A model generated the notes under the pieces. It was given only the letters and a program-made list of their open reading frames with translations. It did not search any database and had not been told where the DNA came from. This document shows positions 1 to 6,458 of a DNA stretch of 14,703 nucleotides, piece after piece. The DNA is from Oscillospiraceae bacterium (GTDB lineage: Bacteria > Bacillota > Clostridia > Oscillospirales > Oscillospiraceae). The stretch is from assembly GCA_016287555.1 (NCBI GenBank), contig JAEFAK010000020.1:1-14703 (forward strand), read 5' to 3'. A program made the translations under genes and the position numbers. Within the stretch, counting starts at the first letter, position 1. Each line of letters starts with the position of its first letter.

Positions 1-77
1 TCGCATAGTATAACGGTTAAACGCTCAAAGTATAGAGAAAGAGCCCGATAACACAATGCTGAAACTCGATACTCTTT

Positions 78-158
78 TCGGCAACTGGCTGCCATATCCT
101 CGCGGACTAAGGCCCTATAGCTTTGCGTCACAGTCTTTCGGCTGCTTTGCCTTTGTCG
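78..158 (-). ncRNA. Cyclic-di-GMP class I (GEMM-I) riboswitch aptamer
   Basis: Read on the minus strand, this segment carries the hallmarks of the GEMM-I aptamer in the right order. They are a GGCAAA box (151-146), a stem capped by a GAAA tetraloop, the core GACGCAAAGC (129-120), and an AGGGCCTTAG segment (116-107). A TATGG segment (96-92) follows, then a closing TTGCCG (84-79). The CCTTAG/TATGG pair resembles the 11-nt GAAA tetraloop receptor used by this family. The aptamer lies 3' of a good minus-strand promoter (283-311), so it should sit in a 5' leader and control a gene beyond the left edge. I see no convincing intrinsic terminator in the 77 bases that follow, so the expression platform may be translational or outside the window. 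The identification rests on sequence motifs; a covariance-model search was not run. Confidence 0.85.
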
Positions 159-271
159 CTGGAGTACCGGCCGCAGGATGCGTTCCGGCGCTCTGAAAAC
201 GACGGTATATTCTTGAATATTCAGGCCCGAAAGCGGACCTGACACGGCTCGGAAGTTTTACATTCCCGAGA

Positions 272-292
272 GGCGTATTAACATAATACGCC
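272..292. repeat. Inverted repeat over a -10 box and start site
   Basis: GGCGTATTA (272-280), a 3-nt spacer, then TAATACGCC (284-292) form a perfect 9-bp palindrome. It covers the -10 element and predicted start of the leftward promoter. It is not followed by a T-tract on either strand, so it is more likely an operator or a 5' transcript hairpin than a terminator. Confidence 0.6.
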
Positions 293-311
293 GAATGGTT
301 ACGAAAGTCAA
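283..311 (-). promoter_or_regulatory. Sigma-A promoter driving the c-di-GMP riboswitch transcript
   Basis: On the minus strand a -35 TTGACT (311-306) and a -10 TATTAT (288-283) are separated by 17 bp. Transcription would start near 276 and run leftward through about 115 nt of leader into the GEMM-I aptamer. A perfect 9-bp inverted repeat (272-292) covers the -10 and the start site. Confidence 0.75.
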
Positions 312-365
312 CATAAAATTACAATTTCTTTATCTTTTGTGTCAAAGTGGTTACGAGCATGGCGT

Positions 366-402
366 TTTTAGCATAACTGAATAAATCGGGTTTTTGCTAA
401 AA
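366..402. repeat. Inverted repeat between divergent promoters
   Basis: TTTTAGCA (366-373) and TGCTAAAA (395-402) are perfect 8-bp inverted copies 21 bp apart. They lie between the leftward riboswitch promoter and the rightward promoter at 447-475. This could be a regulator site, but AT-rich DNA produces such repeats by chance. No gene is visible in the rest of 159-446 on either strand. Confidence 0.3.
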
Positions 403-446
403 GAGCAATTTACACTATATTTGGCGTCGGGATGCATCATTTTTTA

Positions 447-475
447 TTGATATTGACCATTGTTGGTGTTATAAT
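447..475 (+). promoter_or_regulatory. Extended -10 sigma-A promoter of the UROD-like gene
   Basis: TTGATA (447-452), a 17-bp spacer and a perfect TATAAT (470-475) preceded by TGT form an extended -10 promoter. The predicted start, near 482, lies after the in-frame ATG at 476. This supports the ATG at 515 as the real start codon of the gene. Confidence 0.8.
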
Positions 476-514
476 ATGGGAAAGGAAGGCATTACGAAGG
501 AAGGAGAAACACAA

Positions 515-1561
515 ATGCTCAATCCCAAGCAGAATTTTCTCGAGGCCGTAAAAGGCCGGGATCCGGACAGATTCTCAAATCAGTACGAGGCAGTCCGGCT
601 GACGATGAATCCCTCGATGTTCCACAGCGCTTATCCCAAATACGGCGAGGAAAACGTCGTAAACGCCTGGGGCATTTATTACAGCTTCCCAAAGGGCACG
701 CCCGGGGCCTTCCCCGTCCATACACCGGACAAGGTCGTCATCAAGGATATCGAACGCTGGCGCGACTACGTTCACGCCCCGGAGCTGAAGTTCTCTCAGC
801 AGGAGTGGGACATCATCCGGGCCGGCATGGCAAAGGGCGGCGATCTGGCTTACAAGGCCGTCTTCGTCGTTCCCGGGCTCTTTGAGCAGTGCCACTGCCT
901 CGGCGAGATAACGAACACGCTCGCAAACCTTGTCATGTACCCCGACGAGATGCACGATCTCATCAAATATCTGACTGACTGGGAGCTTGAGCTTGCCGAG
1001 CTCATCTGCGCCAATCTCCATCCCGACGCACTCTTCCACCATGACGACTGGGGAAGCCGAACCTCGACGTTCATGAGCCCCGCGATGTTTGAAGACTACT
1101 TCGTCGAACCCTATCAGCAGATATACGGATACTACAAATCACACGGAGCCGAGCTCGTCATACATCACAGCGACAGCTACGCGGCGACGCTCGTTCCAGC
1201 CATGATCGATATGGGCATCGACGTCTGGCAGGGCTGCATGAGCTCAAACGATCTGCCTGCGCTCGTCAAAAAATACTGCGGCAGGATCGCCTTTATGGGC
1301 GGCTTCGACGGAGCCGACTACGACTATGAGGGCTGGACGAAGGAGGAAACGAAGGATAAGGTGTGGAAATTCCTCGACCAGTTCGATTCCCCGAAGGGCA
1401 TCATCCCCTGCATCGCTCAGGGAGGTCCCGGCAGCGTCTATGACGGCGTGTACGACGCGATAACAAAGGCTATCGACGACTACAACGTTGAGAAGTTCGG
1501 CATAAAGCGCGAGGAGATCGGGCGCGCGCCGACTCAGTACGAAAAGACAGGTTACGCCTGA
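515..1561 (+). CDS. Uroporphyrinogen decarboxylase (UROD/MtaA) superfamily protein
   Basis: A 348-residue protein of the UROD/MtaA-like TIM-barrel superfamily. The superfamily includes HemE and cobalamin- or thiol-dependent methyltransferases. It is recognised by HHDDWGS (175-181), the MSPAMFEDYFVEPYQQI stretch, IHHSDSY (216-222) with a following DMGIDVWQGC, and FMGGFDG (260-266). It lacks the N-terminal arginine-rich substrate motif of true HemE, so haem synthesis is unlikely. A role in methyl-group transfer is possible, but neither a corrinoid protein nor a second methyltransferase is nearby. The start at 515 has a strong SD (AAGGAAGGAG, from 497). An in-frame ATG at 476 lies upstream of the predicted transcription start. 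The gene is monocistronic, with its own promoter and a terminator at 1596-1642. Substrate unknown. Confidence 0.85.
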   Translation: MLNPKQNFLEAVKGRDPDRFSNQYEAVRLTMNPSMFHSAYPKYGEENVVNAWGIYYSFPKGTPGAFPVHTPDKVVIKDIERWRDYVHAPELKFSQQEWDIIRAGMAKGGDLAYKAVFVVPGLFEQCHCLGEITNTLANLVMYPDEMHDLIKYLTDWELELAELICANLHPDALFHHDDWGSRTSTFMSPAMFEDYFVEPYQQIYGYYKSHGAELVIHHSDSYAATLVPAMIDMGIDVWQGCMSSNDLPALVKKYCGRIAFMGGFDGADYDYEGWTKEETKDKVWKFLDQFDSPKGIIPCIAQGGPGSVYDGVYDAITKAIDDYNVEKFGIKREEIGRAPTQYEKTGYA

Positions 1562-1595
1562 TAACGACAGGTTTTCATTTTTTAATTCCTTTCAG

Positions 1596-1642
1596 CGAGG
1601 CGGGCTCCATGCTTTTATCGGCACGGAGCCCGCTTCGTTTTT
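1596..1642 (+). terminator. Intrinsic terminator after the UROD-like gene
   Basis: The arms 1596-1608 (CGAGGCGGGCTCC) and 1625-1637 pair over 13 bp with one G-U wobble. The loop is 16 nt and a T5 tract follows (1638-1642). Confidence 0.85.
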
Positions 1643-1653
1643 GTCCTTCCCTC

Positions 1654-1682
1654 TTGAAGATTTCGTTGATAAAGAATAGAAT
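1654..1682 (+). promoter_or_regulatory. Sigma-A promoter of the FAD-oxidoreductase gene
   Basis: TTGAAG (1654-1659), a 17-bp spacer and TAGAAT (1677-1682). Transcription would start near 1689, downstream of the ATG at 1683. This supports the SD-equipped ATG at 1710 as the translation start. Confidence 0.7.
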
Positions 1683-1709
1683 ATGAAAAAAAGCATTTGG
1701 AGGGATATC

Positions 1710-3218
1710 ATGCTCACTACGTGCAAGAGATTTGACGCCGAAGTCGTCGTCTGCGGAGGCGGCTGCTCCGGCTTCACTGCCGCTCTGGCCGCGGCGCGTC
1801 ACGGAAAGCGGACGATACTTCTCGAGATGAGGGAATCGCTCGGCGGCCTTTTTACCAACGGCTATATTACCGGCGCCGCAGGGTGCATCGACGGGCTCGG
1901 TAAGGAGCTATACGACCGCATGGAAAAGGACGGCGACGTCACCGTCAAGGGGCATCAGCCCGTCATTGAGCCGGAAAAAGGCAAAGTAATGATGGAACAG
2001 CTCCTGCTCAAGGCAGGCTGCCGCATCCTCTACGGGACGCACGTCGTCGACTGCGAGGTCGATAACGGGAAGATCACCAAGGTCATATGCTACTGCAAAT
2101 CCGGCAAGATAGAGATCACCGGTAAGGTTTTCATCGACGCCACCGGAGACGCGGACCTCGCCTTCGCGGCGGGCGTACCTACCGAGATAAGCGACGCCGA
2201 GTACCTCGGCCTTAACTCCGCGGCGACGATGGGCTTCCGCCTTTCATATGTCAACGTCGAGGAATACCAGTGCGCGAGCCGCGAATACGTCGAGAAGAAC
2301 CCCGACGCGGAGCACCGCAATCTGCTTATTGCGAAGGAATATGAAGCGCTGGCAAACGGAGATATACGCGAGATCCTCAGCGGCGGCTTCATTATATTCG
2401 AGCTTCCCGTCGGACGCGACCGCACCTGCACCGACGTTTCGCTCGACGCGACGCATACCTTCGATACGCACGGCGACGACGTCGTCGATCTTACGCGGCA
2501 GATCGTCGATCAGCACAGCAAGGTGCTCGAATTCGTGGCGTTCCTGAAAAAGTACGTGCCCGGCTATGAAAACGCCGTGCTCTCGAATTTTGCGCCGATG
2601 AACGGCGTCCGCGACTCCCGCAGGATCATCGGCGAATACATACTCAAGTCCGAAGATCTTGCCGCCGCAAGGAAATTTGACGACGGTATCGCCCAGTTCT
2701 GCGAGCCGTTCGACACGCACGTCCCGACTCCCGGAGTCCAGACCGCAATACGCCACATCCACGCAAAAGCTCCCATCGAGCCGGCGATCTGCCGCCCGAT
2801 GCAGGACGCCAACGACAGGATGCTCCACCCCTTCGTGACGCCGGACCTTGATACCTGGGAAGTACGCACGAATCCGAAGGAATACGCCGAGATCCCCTAT
2901 CGTTCACTCGTCGCCGTCGGTGTGGACAACCTTCTCGCCGTCGGCCGCTGCTATTCTGCCGATTTCCACGCCATATGCGCTACGCGCATAATCGGCACGA
3001 GCATGAGCATGGGTCAGGCGGGCGGCACGGCCGCAGCCATGGCTATCGACGCCGGCGTCGCGCTACGCGACCTCGACGGCGCAGCCCTCAAGCAGCAGCT
3101 CATAAAGGACGGCTGCAATCTCCATCAGCCGCCCGTCGGATACTGGGCAAAAGTACGCGAAAGCAAAGCCGAGCCCCGGATCGTCGCGGATATGGCCGTG
3201 GTAATGGTCGGCAACTGA
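1710..3218 (+). CDS. FAD-dependent oxidoreductase (FAD_oxidored-like)
   Basis: A 502-residue flavoprotein. The N-terminal Rossmann motif (EVVVCGGGCSGFTAALAAARHG, about residues 11-32) binds the ADP part of FAD and ends with the acidic residue of TILLEM. KVFIDATGDADLAFAAGVP is the second FAD contact typical of PF12831-type enzymes. Near the C-terminus, LLAVGRCYSADFHAICATRIIGTSMSMGQAGGTAAAMA closes the FAD site. The fold resembles succinate dehydrogenase/fumarate reductase flavoproteins, but no cytochrome or iron-sulfur partner is encoded nearby. There is no signal peptide, so it is probably cytoplasmic. The start at 1710 is chosen for its GGAGGG SD (1699-1704). The gene has its own promoter and a strong terminator at 3237-3273. 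Substrate unknown; a link with the UROD-like gene upstream is only positional. Confidence 0.85.
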   Translation: MLTTCKRFDAEVVVCGGGCSGFTAALAAARHGKRTILLEMRESLGGLFTNGYITGAAGCIDGLGKELYDRMEKDGDVTVKGHQPVIEPEKGKVMMEQLLLKAGCRILYGTHVVDCEVDNGKITKVICYCKSGKIEITGKVFIDATGDADLAFAAGVPTEISDAEYLGLNSAATMGFRLSYVNVEEYQCASREYVEKNPDAEHRNLLIAKEYEALANGDIREILSGGFIIFELPVGRDRTCTDVSLDATHTFDTHGDDVVDLTRQIVDQHSKVLEFVAFLKKYVPGYENAVLSNFAPMNGVRDSRRIIGEYILKSEDLAAARKFDDGIAQFCEPFDTHVPTPGVQTAIRHIHAKAPIEPAICRPMQDANDRMLHPFVTPDLDTWEVRTNPKEYAEIPYRSLVAVGVDNLLAVGRCYSADFHAICATRIIGTSMSMGQAGGTAAAMAIDAGVALRDLDGAALKQQLIKDGCNLHQPPVGYWAKVRESKAEPRIVADMAVVMVGN

Positions 3219-3236
3219 TACTCTTCAGAAAGCGGA

Positions 3237-3273
3237 GGACCCCGCAGCACTTATGCTGCGGGGTCCGTTTTTT
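3237..3273 (+). terminator. Strong intrinsic terminator after the FAD oxidoreductase
   Basis: A perfect 13-bp stem pairs GGACCCCGCAGCA (3237-3249) with 3254-3266 across a 4-nt loop (CTTA), followed by GTTTTTT. It sits between convergent genes. On the minus strand no U-tract follows, so it probably ends rightward transcription better than leftward. Confidence 0.9.
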
Positions 3274-3275
3274 AG

Positions 3276-4676
3276 TCACTGTTCCGTAAGAAGCTTGCGC
3301 CTTCGCCAGTGTCCCGAGTAGAAATACGCCATATCTATGACGACGGGAGCGATACGCGCGAGCGCGTTGCCGTAGAAATAGCCGTACACTCCCATATGGA
3401 AGACCTGCGCGAGCACGACGCTTATGCCTATTCTCAGCACAACTCCGTCTATGATGCCGATAAGGAAGCTGAGATTCGCGTTTCCGTCGCCCGTTATCAT
3501 GGCGCCGTACGGCCCCATAAAGGCGGACAGGAAGAATGCCCAGCAGTTTATGCGCATGAAATCGACGCTGTAGTCGAGTACCCTCTCGACGACCTCGGGC
3601 TGTATGTCCTTGTTAATAAAGAATTTGAATATCGTCCGCGGCATCGTCAGCCCGACAGCTATGTTCGCCCCGGCCACGATGAGAGCCACTATAAGCGCGT
3701 TATAAACTATCTTCTTCGCCCGGTCGTACTTTCTCGCGCCGAGGTTCTGCCCTATCATCGCCGCAGCGCCGGTATCGACGCTTACCGTTATGAGGTTCGA
3801 CAGGCGCAGTATCTTATTGCCTATGCTGTTGGTCGCCGATTCGGCGAGACCGAAAGCGTTGATCTGGCGGATGCAATAGAGCATTGATATGTTGATAAGG
3901 CCCGACTGCAGAGCCTTGGGGATGCCGAGCTTGAGTATGACCTTGAGCGGCTCTTTATGCAGCTTGAAACTGGAGAGCTTGAAGTCGAACCCCATCTGAT
4001 CCCTGTGGCGGTACATGTATAAGGCCGAAGCAAAGAACGAAAACGCCTGCGCGATGACCGTGGCGAGCGCCGTACCAAGTGAGGCCATCTTGAACCACGC
4101 CACAAAGACGACGTCGAGGATGATATTGCTGATCGCGGCTATCGAAACGAAGAGGAGCGGACGCTTAGACTCCCCCATGCCGCGAAGAACGCTCGTCACT
4201 GCGTTGTAGCCGTAAACGAAGGGTATGCCGAGGCAGGTGACGATCATATAGTTTCGGGCCTCGCCCATCGCTTCCGCAGGAGTCCTGAGCACATTGAGGA
4301 ACCAGCCCGTAAAGCTCGCGCAGACGACGCCGAGGACAACGCTGGCAGCGAGCATTATAGTCATAAGCGTGCCTATCGCCTGCTTGGTCCTCTCCTCGTC
4401 CTTTGCTCCGGCGAGCTGGGCGACGTAGACCTGCCCTGCGGCAGCAAAGCCGATGCCGAGCATGGAGAGAAAGTTTGCTATCTCGCCGCCGGTAGAGGTG
4501 CCGACGGTGCCTACAGCTCCCGCGAAACGGCCTATGACGATGAGATCGACGGTGTTGTACGCCTGCTGAATCAGATTTGCCAAAAGCAGCGGAATGGAAA
4601 ACTTTATGAGCGTTATGAAGATATTGCCCTCTGTAAGATCGGACCCTACCCTGTTTTTTGCCGCGAGTCTTGCCAT
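3276..4676 (-). CDS. MATE family efflux transporter
   Basis: A 466-residue integral membrane protein with about 12 hydrophobic segments and the two-fold repeat expected of MATE (multidrug and toxin extrusion) transporters. These exchange Na+ or H+ for drugs or metabolites. Family features include the N-terminal SIPLLLANLIQQAYNTVDLIVIGRFAG stretch, GYNAVTSVLRGMGESKRPL after the sixth helix region, and AMIGQNLGARKYDRAKK in the second half. Length is normal for the DinF/NorM-like clostridial group. The SD is modest (AAAGGA, about 12 nt from the ATG). No separate promoter fits the 45-bp gap upstream, so it should be read through from the MoaF-like genes past the hairpin at 4714-4748. In this setting it may export a product or substrate of the GRE pathway; that is inference. 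Confidence 0.9.
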   Translation of the reverse strand: MARLAAKNRVGSDLTEGNIFITLIKFSIPLLLANLIQQAYNTVDLIVIGRFAGAVGTVGTSTGGEIANFLSMLGIGFAAAGQVYVAQLAGAKDEERTKQAIGTLMTIMLAASVVLGVVCASFTGWFLNVLRTPAEAMGEARNYMIVTCLGIPFVYGYNAVTSVLRGMGESKRPLLFVSIAAISNIILDVVFVAWFKMASLGTALATVIAQAFSFFASALYMYRHRDQMGFDFKLSSFKLHKEPLKVILKLGIPKALQSGLINISMLYCIRQINAFGLAESATNSIGNKILRLSNLITVSVDTGAAAMIGQNLGARKYDRAKKIVYNALIVALIVAGANIAVGLTMPRTIFKFFINKDIQPEVVERVLDYSVDFMRINCWAFFLSAFMGPYGAMITGDGNANLSFLIGIIDGVVLRIGISVVLAQVFHMGVYGYFYGNALARIAPVVIDMAYFYSGHWRRRKLLTEQ

Positions 4677-4713
4677 GGAATATTACTGTCCTTTAAGGTG
4701 TGGTATCACGGAA

Positions 4714-4748
4714 AAGGCCGATCAGAAAATGATGAAAGGATCGGCCTT
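4714..4748 (-). terminator. Terminator or attenuator overlapping the end of the second MoaF-like gene
   Basis: On the minus strand AAGGCCGATC (4748-4739) pairs perfectly with GATCGGCCTT (4723-4714) across a 15-nt loop, and the 3' arm runs into TTTT. The 5' arm encodes KADP near the C-terminus, and the stop codon begins in the 3' arm. It probably gives partial termination before the MATE gene. Confidence 0.65.
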
Positions 4749-5549
4749 CTTGCCAATGGCGCCGACGCAGGCGCTGGAAAGGTGCTCGTGCCCCGCGCTG
4801 TAGAAGCAGCCGACGTCGTGCATCTGATTGAGGTCCATAAGGAACGTCGCCTGCACGCCGCCCTGACGCTCTTCGACGAAGCTGAACAGATAGATATTAT
4901 CCCTTATCTTTACATAGTCCGCGGGGTTCGTCGCCATCCAGGCGCCGCTCTTGGTCACGTTCCCGTATGTATAATAGAGATTGCTGTTATAGATATGTCT
5001 CTGGACGGTTATTGCGTCGGGGCCGTAGCTCCACTCGATAGCCGTGCCGACCATCTCCGTCGTATATCCATGGAGCTCGCCTCCCTCGAATTCACCGTCA
5101 AACCTTCCGAAGAAGAAATCGCGGCCGACGTCGATATTGGTGTACTCCGTCCCGACGTGTGCGTCGACGACGGTGCCGCAGCCTGTCTTCGTATCGGCAA
5201 TGAGCGTTATCTGGCGCGAGGTCGCATAGCCCGGGACAAGGAAATTGACGAAGTATATCTCGTTGTCCAGAGTCTTTACGTTGACGTAGTTTTTCTTGTC
5301 CGGCTCGCCCGGCTCGGAGAAAACCACCTCGTTTATCGACGGAAACGAAAAACCGTATTCGCGCTGCTCGCAGCGGAGATATAAGCTTTTGCCCACGAGA
5401 GCGTCGGAATCCGGCGGGCAATACACGCCCTTCATCGTTCTGGAATGTGCGTACTTGTCAGGATCGAAGCCCTCCGCAACGACCTTCTCTATCTCTTCTC
5501 TCGTAGTATCGACCTTGAAGTATCTGTAGAATCTTTTCATATTCGCCAT
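4722..5549 (-). CDS. MoaF-related protein, paralogue A
   Basis: A 275-residue soluble protein with two beta-rich halves. The first half (about residues 50-155) contains LVGKSLYLRC, IYFVNFLVPGYATSRQITL and ADTKTGCGTVVDAHVG. The second (about 165-275) contains EMVGTAIEWSYGP, HIYNSNLYYTY, ADYVKIRDNIYLFSFVEER and FLMDLNQMHDVGCFY. The second half matches the MoaF C-terminal pattern (a YxKIxDxLYLFxxxE strand, then DLxxMxxxGxxF). MoaF proteins are calycin-like barrels whose biochemical role is unsettled despite the molybdenum-cofactor name; no cofactor genes are present here. By eye it is roughly three-quarters identical to its neighbour 37 bp upstream. The ATG at 5549 is used because AAGGAGG lies 8 nt before it; the reading frame stays open further upstream but runs into the neighbouring gene. 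Confidence 0.75.
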   Translation of the reverse strand: MANMKRFYRYFKVDTTREEIEKVVAEGFDPDKYAHSRTMKGVYCPPDSDALVGKSLYLRCEQREYGFSFPSINEVVFSEPGEPDKKNYVNVKTLDNEIYFVNFLVPGYATSRQITLIADTKTGCGTVVDAHVGTEYTNIDVGRDFFFGRFDGEFEGGELHGYTTEMVGTAIEWSYGPDAITVQRHIYNSNLYYTYGNVTKSGAWMATNPADYVKIRDNIYLFSFVEERQGGVQATFLMDLNQMHDVGCFYSAGHEHLSSACVGAIGKKADPFIIF

Positions 5550-5586
5550 GAAAAGGGCCTCCTTCCTGTTCCTTAACAAAAAACGA

Positions 5587-6408
5587 TCAGAAAATGGTGA
5601 GGATGTCGGCCTTCTTGCCGACGGCGCCGACGCAGGAGCTGGAAAGATGACCGTGACCTGCTCCGTAGAAGCAGCCGACGTCGTGCATTCTGTCGAGATC
5701 GATGAGGAATATGGCCTGAACGCCGCCCTGCCGCTCCTCAACGAAGCTGAAGAGAAACAGATTGTCCCTGATCCTGACATAGTCCGCGGGGTTTGTAGCG
5801 AGCCACGCGCCCTGAGCGGTCATTGCGCCGTAGGTGTAGTAAAGGTTGCTGTTGTAGATATGCTTTATGGCCATGACATTGGGGCCGTAGCTCCACTCTA
5901 TGGCCGTGCCGACGAGCTCATTGGTAAAGCCGTGCAGTTCGCCGCCCCCATAGTCTCCGTCAAATCTGCCGAAGTAGAAGTCGCGGCCGACGTCGATGGC
6001 CTGATATTCCGTTCCGACGTGCGCGTCGACGACGGTGCCGCAGCCGGTCTTCGTATCGGCTATGAGCGTGATCTGACGCGAGGTGGCGTATCCGGGAACG
6101 AGGAAATTGACGAAGTATACCTCATTGTCGAGCGTCTTAACGTTGCAGTAGCAGGTCTTGTCGGGCTCGCCCTTCTCGGAGAGCACGACCTCGTTTATGT
6201 CCTTGAATGAGAAGCCGTAGTCGCGCTCCTCGCAGCGCAGATAGAAGTCTCTGCCGACAAATGCGTCGGAATCGGGCGGAGTGTAAGCGCCGGAGAAGGG
6301 AGACTTTCTGTCCCTTACGTGGTCAAAACCCTCCGCGACGGTCTTTTCGATCTCTTCCCTTGTGGCTTCGGTCTTGAAATACCTGTACCATCTCTTCTTA
6401 TTCTGCAT
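5587..6408 (-). CDS. MoaF-related protein, paralogue B
   Basis: A 273-residue paralogue of the next gene, with the same two-half architecture. The central block from NFLVPGYATSR to VDAHVGTEY is identical in both copies. Differences cluster at the N-terminus (residues 28-45) and at scattered surface-like positions, as expected if the fold and ligand pocket are kept. It starts with an ATG preceded by AAAGGAG at 9-nt spacing, 50 bp after the glycyl radical enzyme, with no terminator between, so they should share a transcript. No signal peptide or membrane segment. Possible roles are binding a hydrophobic ligand or intermediate, acting as a lyase or isomerase, or serving as an enzyme accessory. 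The sequence alone does not choose between these. Confidence 0.75.
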   Translation of the reverse strand: MQNKKRWYRYFKTEATREEIEKTVAEGFDHVRDRKSPFSGAYTPPDSDAFVGRDFYLRCEERDYGFSFKDINEVVLSEKGEPDKTCYCNVKTLDNEVYFVNFLVPGYATSRQITLIADTKTGCGTVVDAHVGTEYQAIDVGRDFYFGRFDGDYGGGELHGFTNELVGTAIEWSYGPNVMAIKHIYNSNLYYTYGAMTAQGAWLATNPADYVRIRDNLFLFSFVEERQGGVQAIFLIDLDRMHDVGCFYGAGHGHLSSSCVGAVGKKADILTIF

Positions 6409-6458
6409 AAAGAGCGCTCCTTTCGGGATGATTTCTTATAATTTGAGAACAAACCGCG

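Noticed and set aside
1..77. Intrinsic terminator as the riboswitch expression platform
   Set aside because: AAAGAG and CTCTTT can pair on the minus strand, but the stem is short with a large loop and no clear T-tract follows.
476..514. Upstream ATG start for the UROD-like protein
   Set aside because: It lies just before the predicted transcription start of the promoter at 447-475. The ATG at 515 has the Shine-Dalgarno site.
515..1561. HemE (uroporphyrinogen decarboxylase of haem synthesis)
   Set aside because: The N-terminal arginine-rich substrate motif of HemE is missing and no haem genes are nearby.
1683..1709. Upstream ATG start for the FAD oxidoreductase
   Set aside because: It overlaps the end of the -10 box and has no ribosome binding site. 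GGAGGG serves the ATG at 1710.
5550..5780. Longer N-terminus for MoaF-like paralogue A
   Set aside because: The extension overlaps the 3' end of paralogue B in another frame and is not homologous to the sister protein. A good SD precedes 5549.
4698..6210. Two similar open frames on the plus strand (4698-5384 and 5548-6210)
   Set aside because: They resemble each other only because they lie opposite the duplicated MoaF-like genes. They are shadows of that duplication.
4722..6408. Molybdenum cofactor biosynthesis function implied by the MoaF name
   Set aside because: No other cofactor gene or molybdoenzyme is present, and the family's role in cofactor synthesis is not established.
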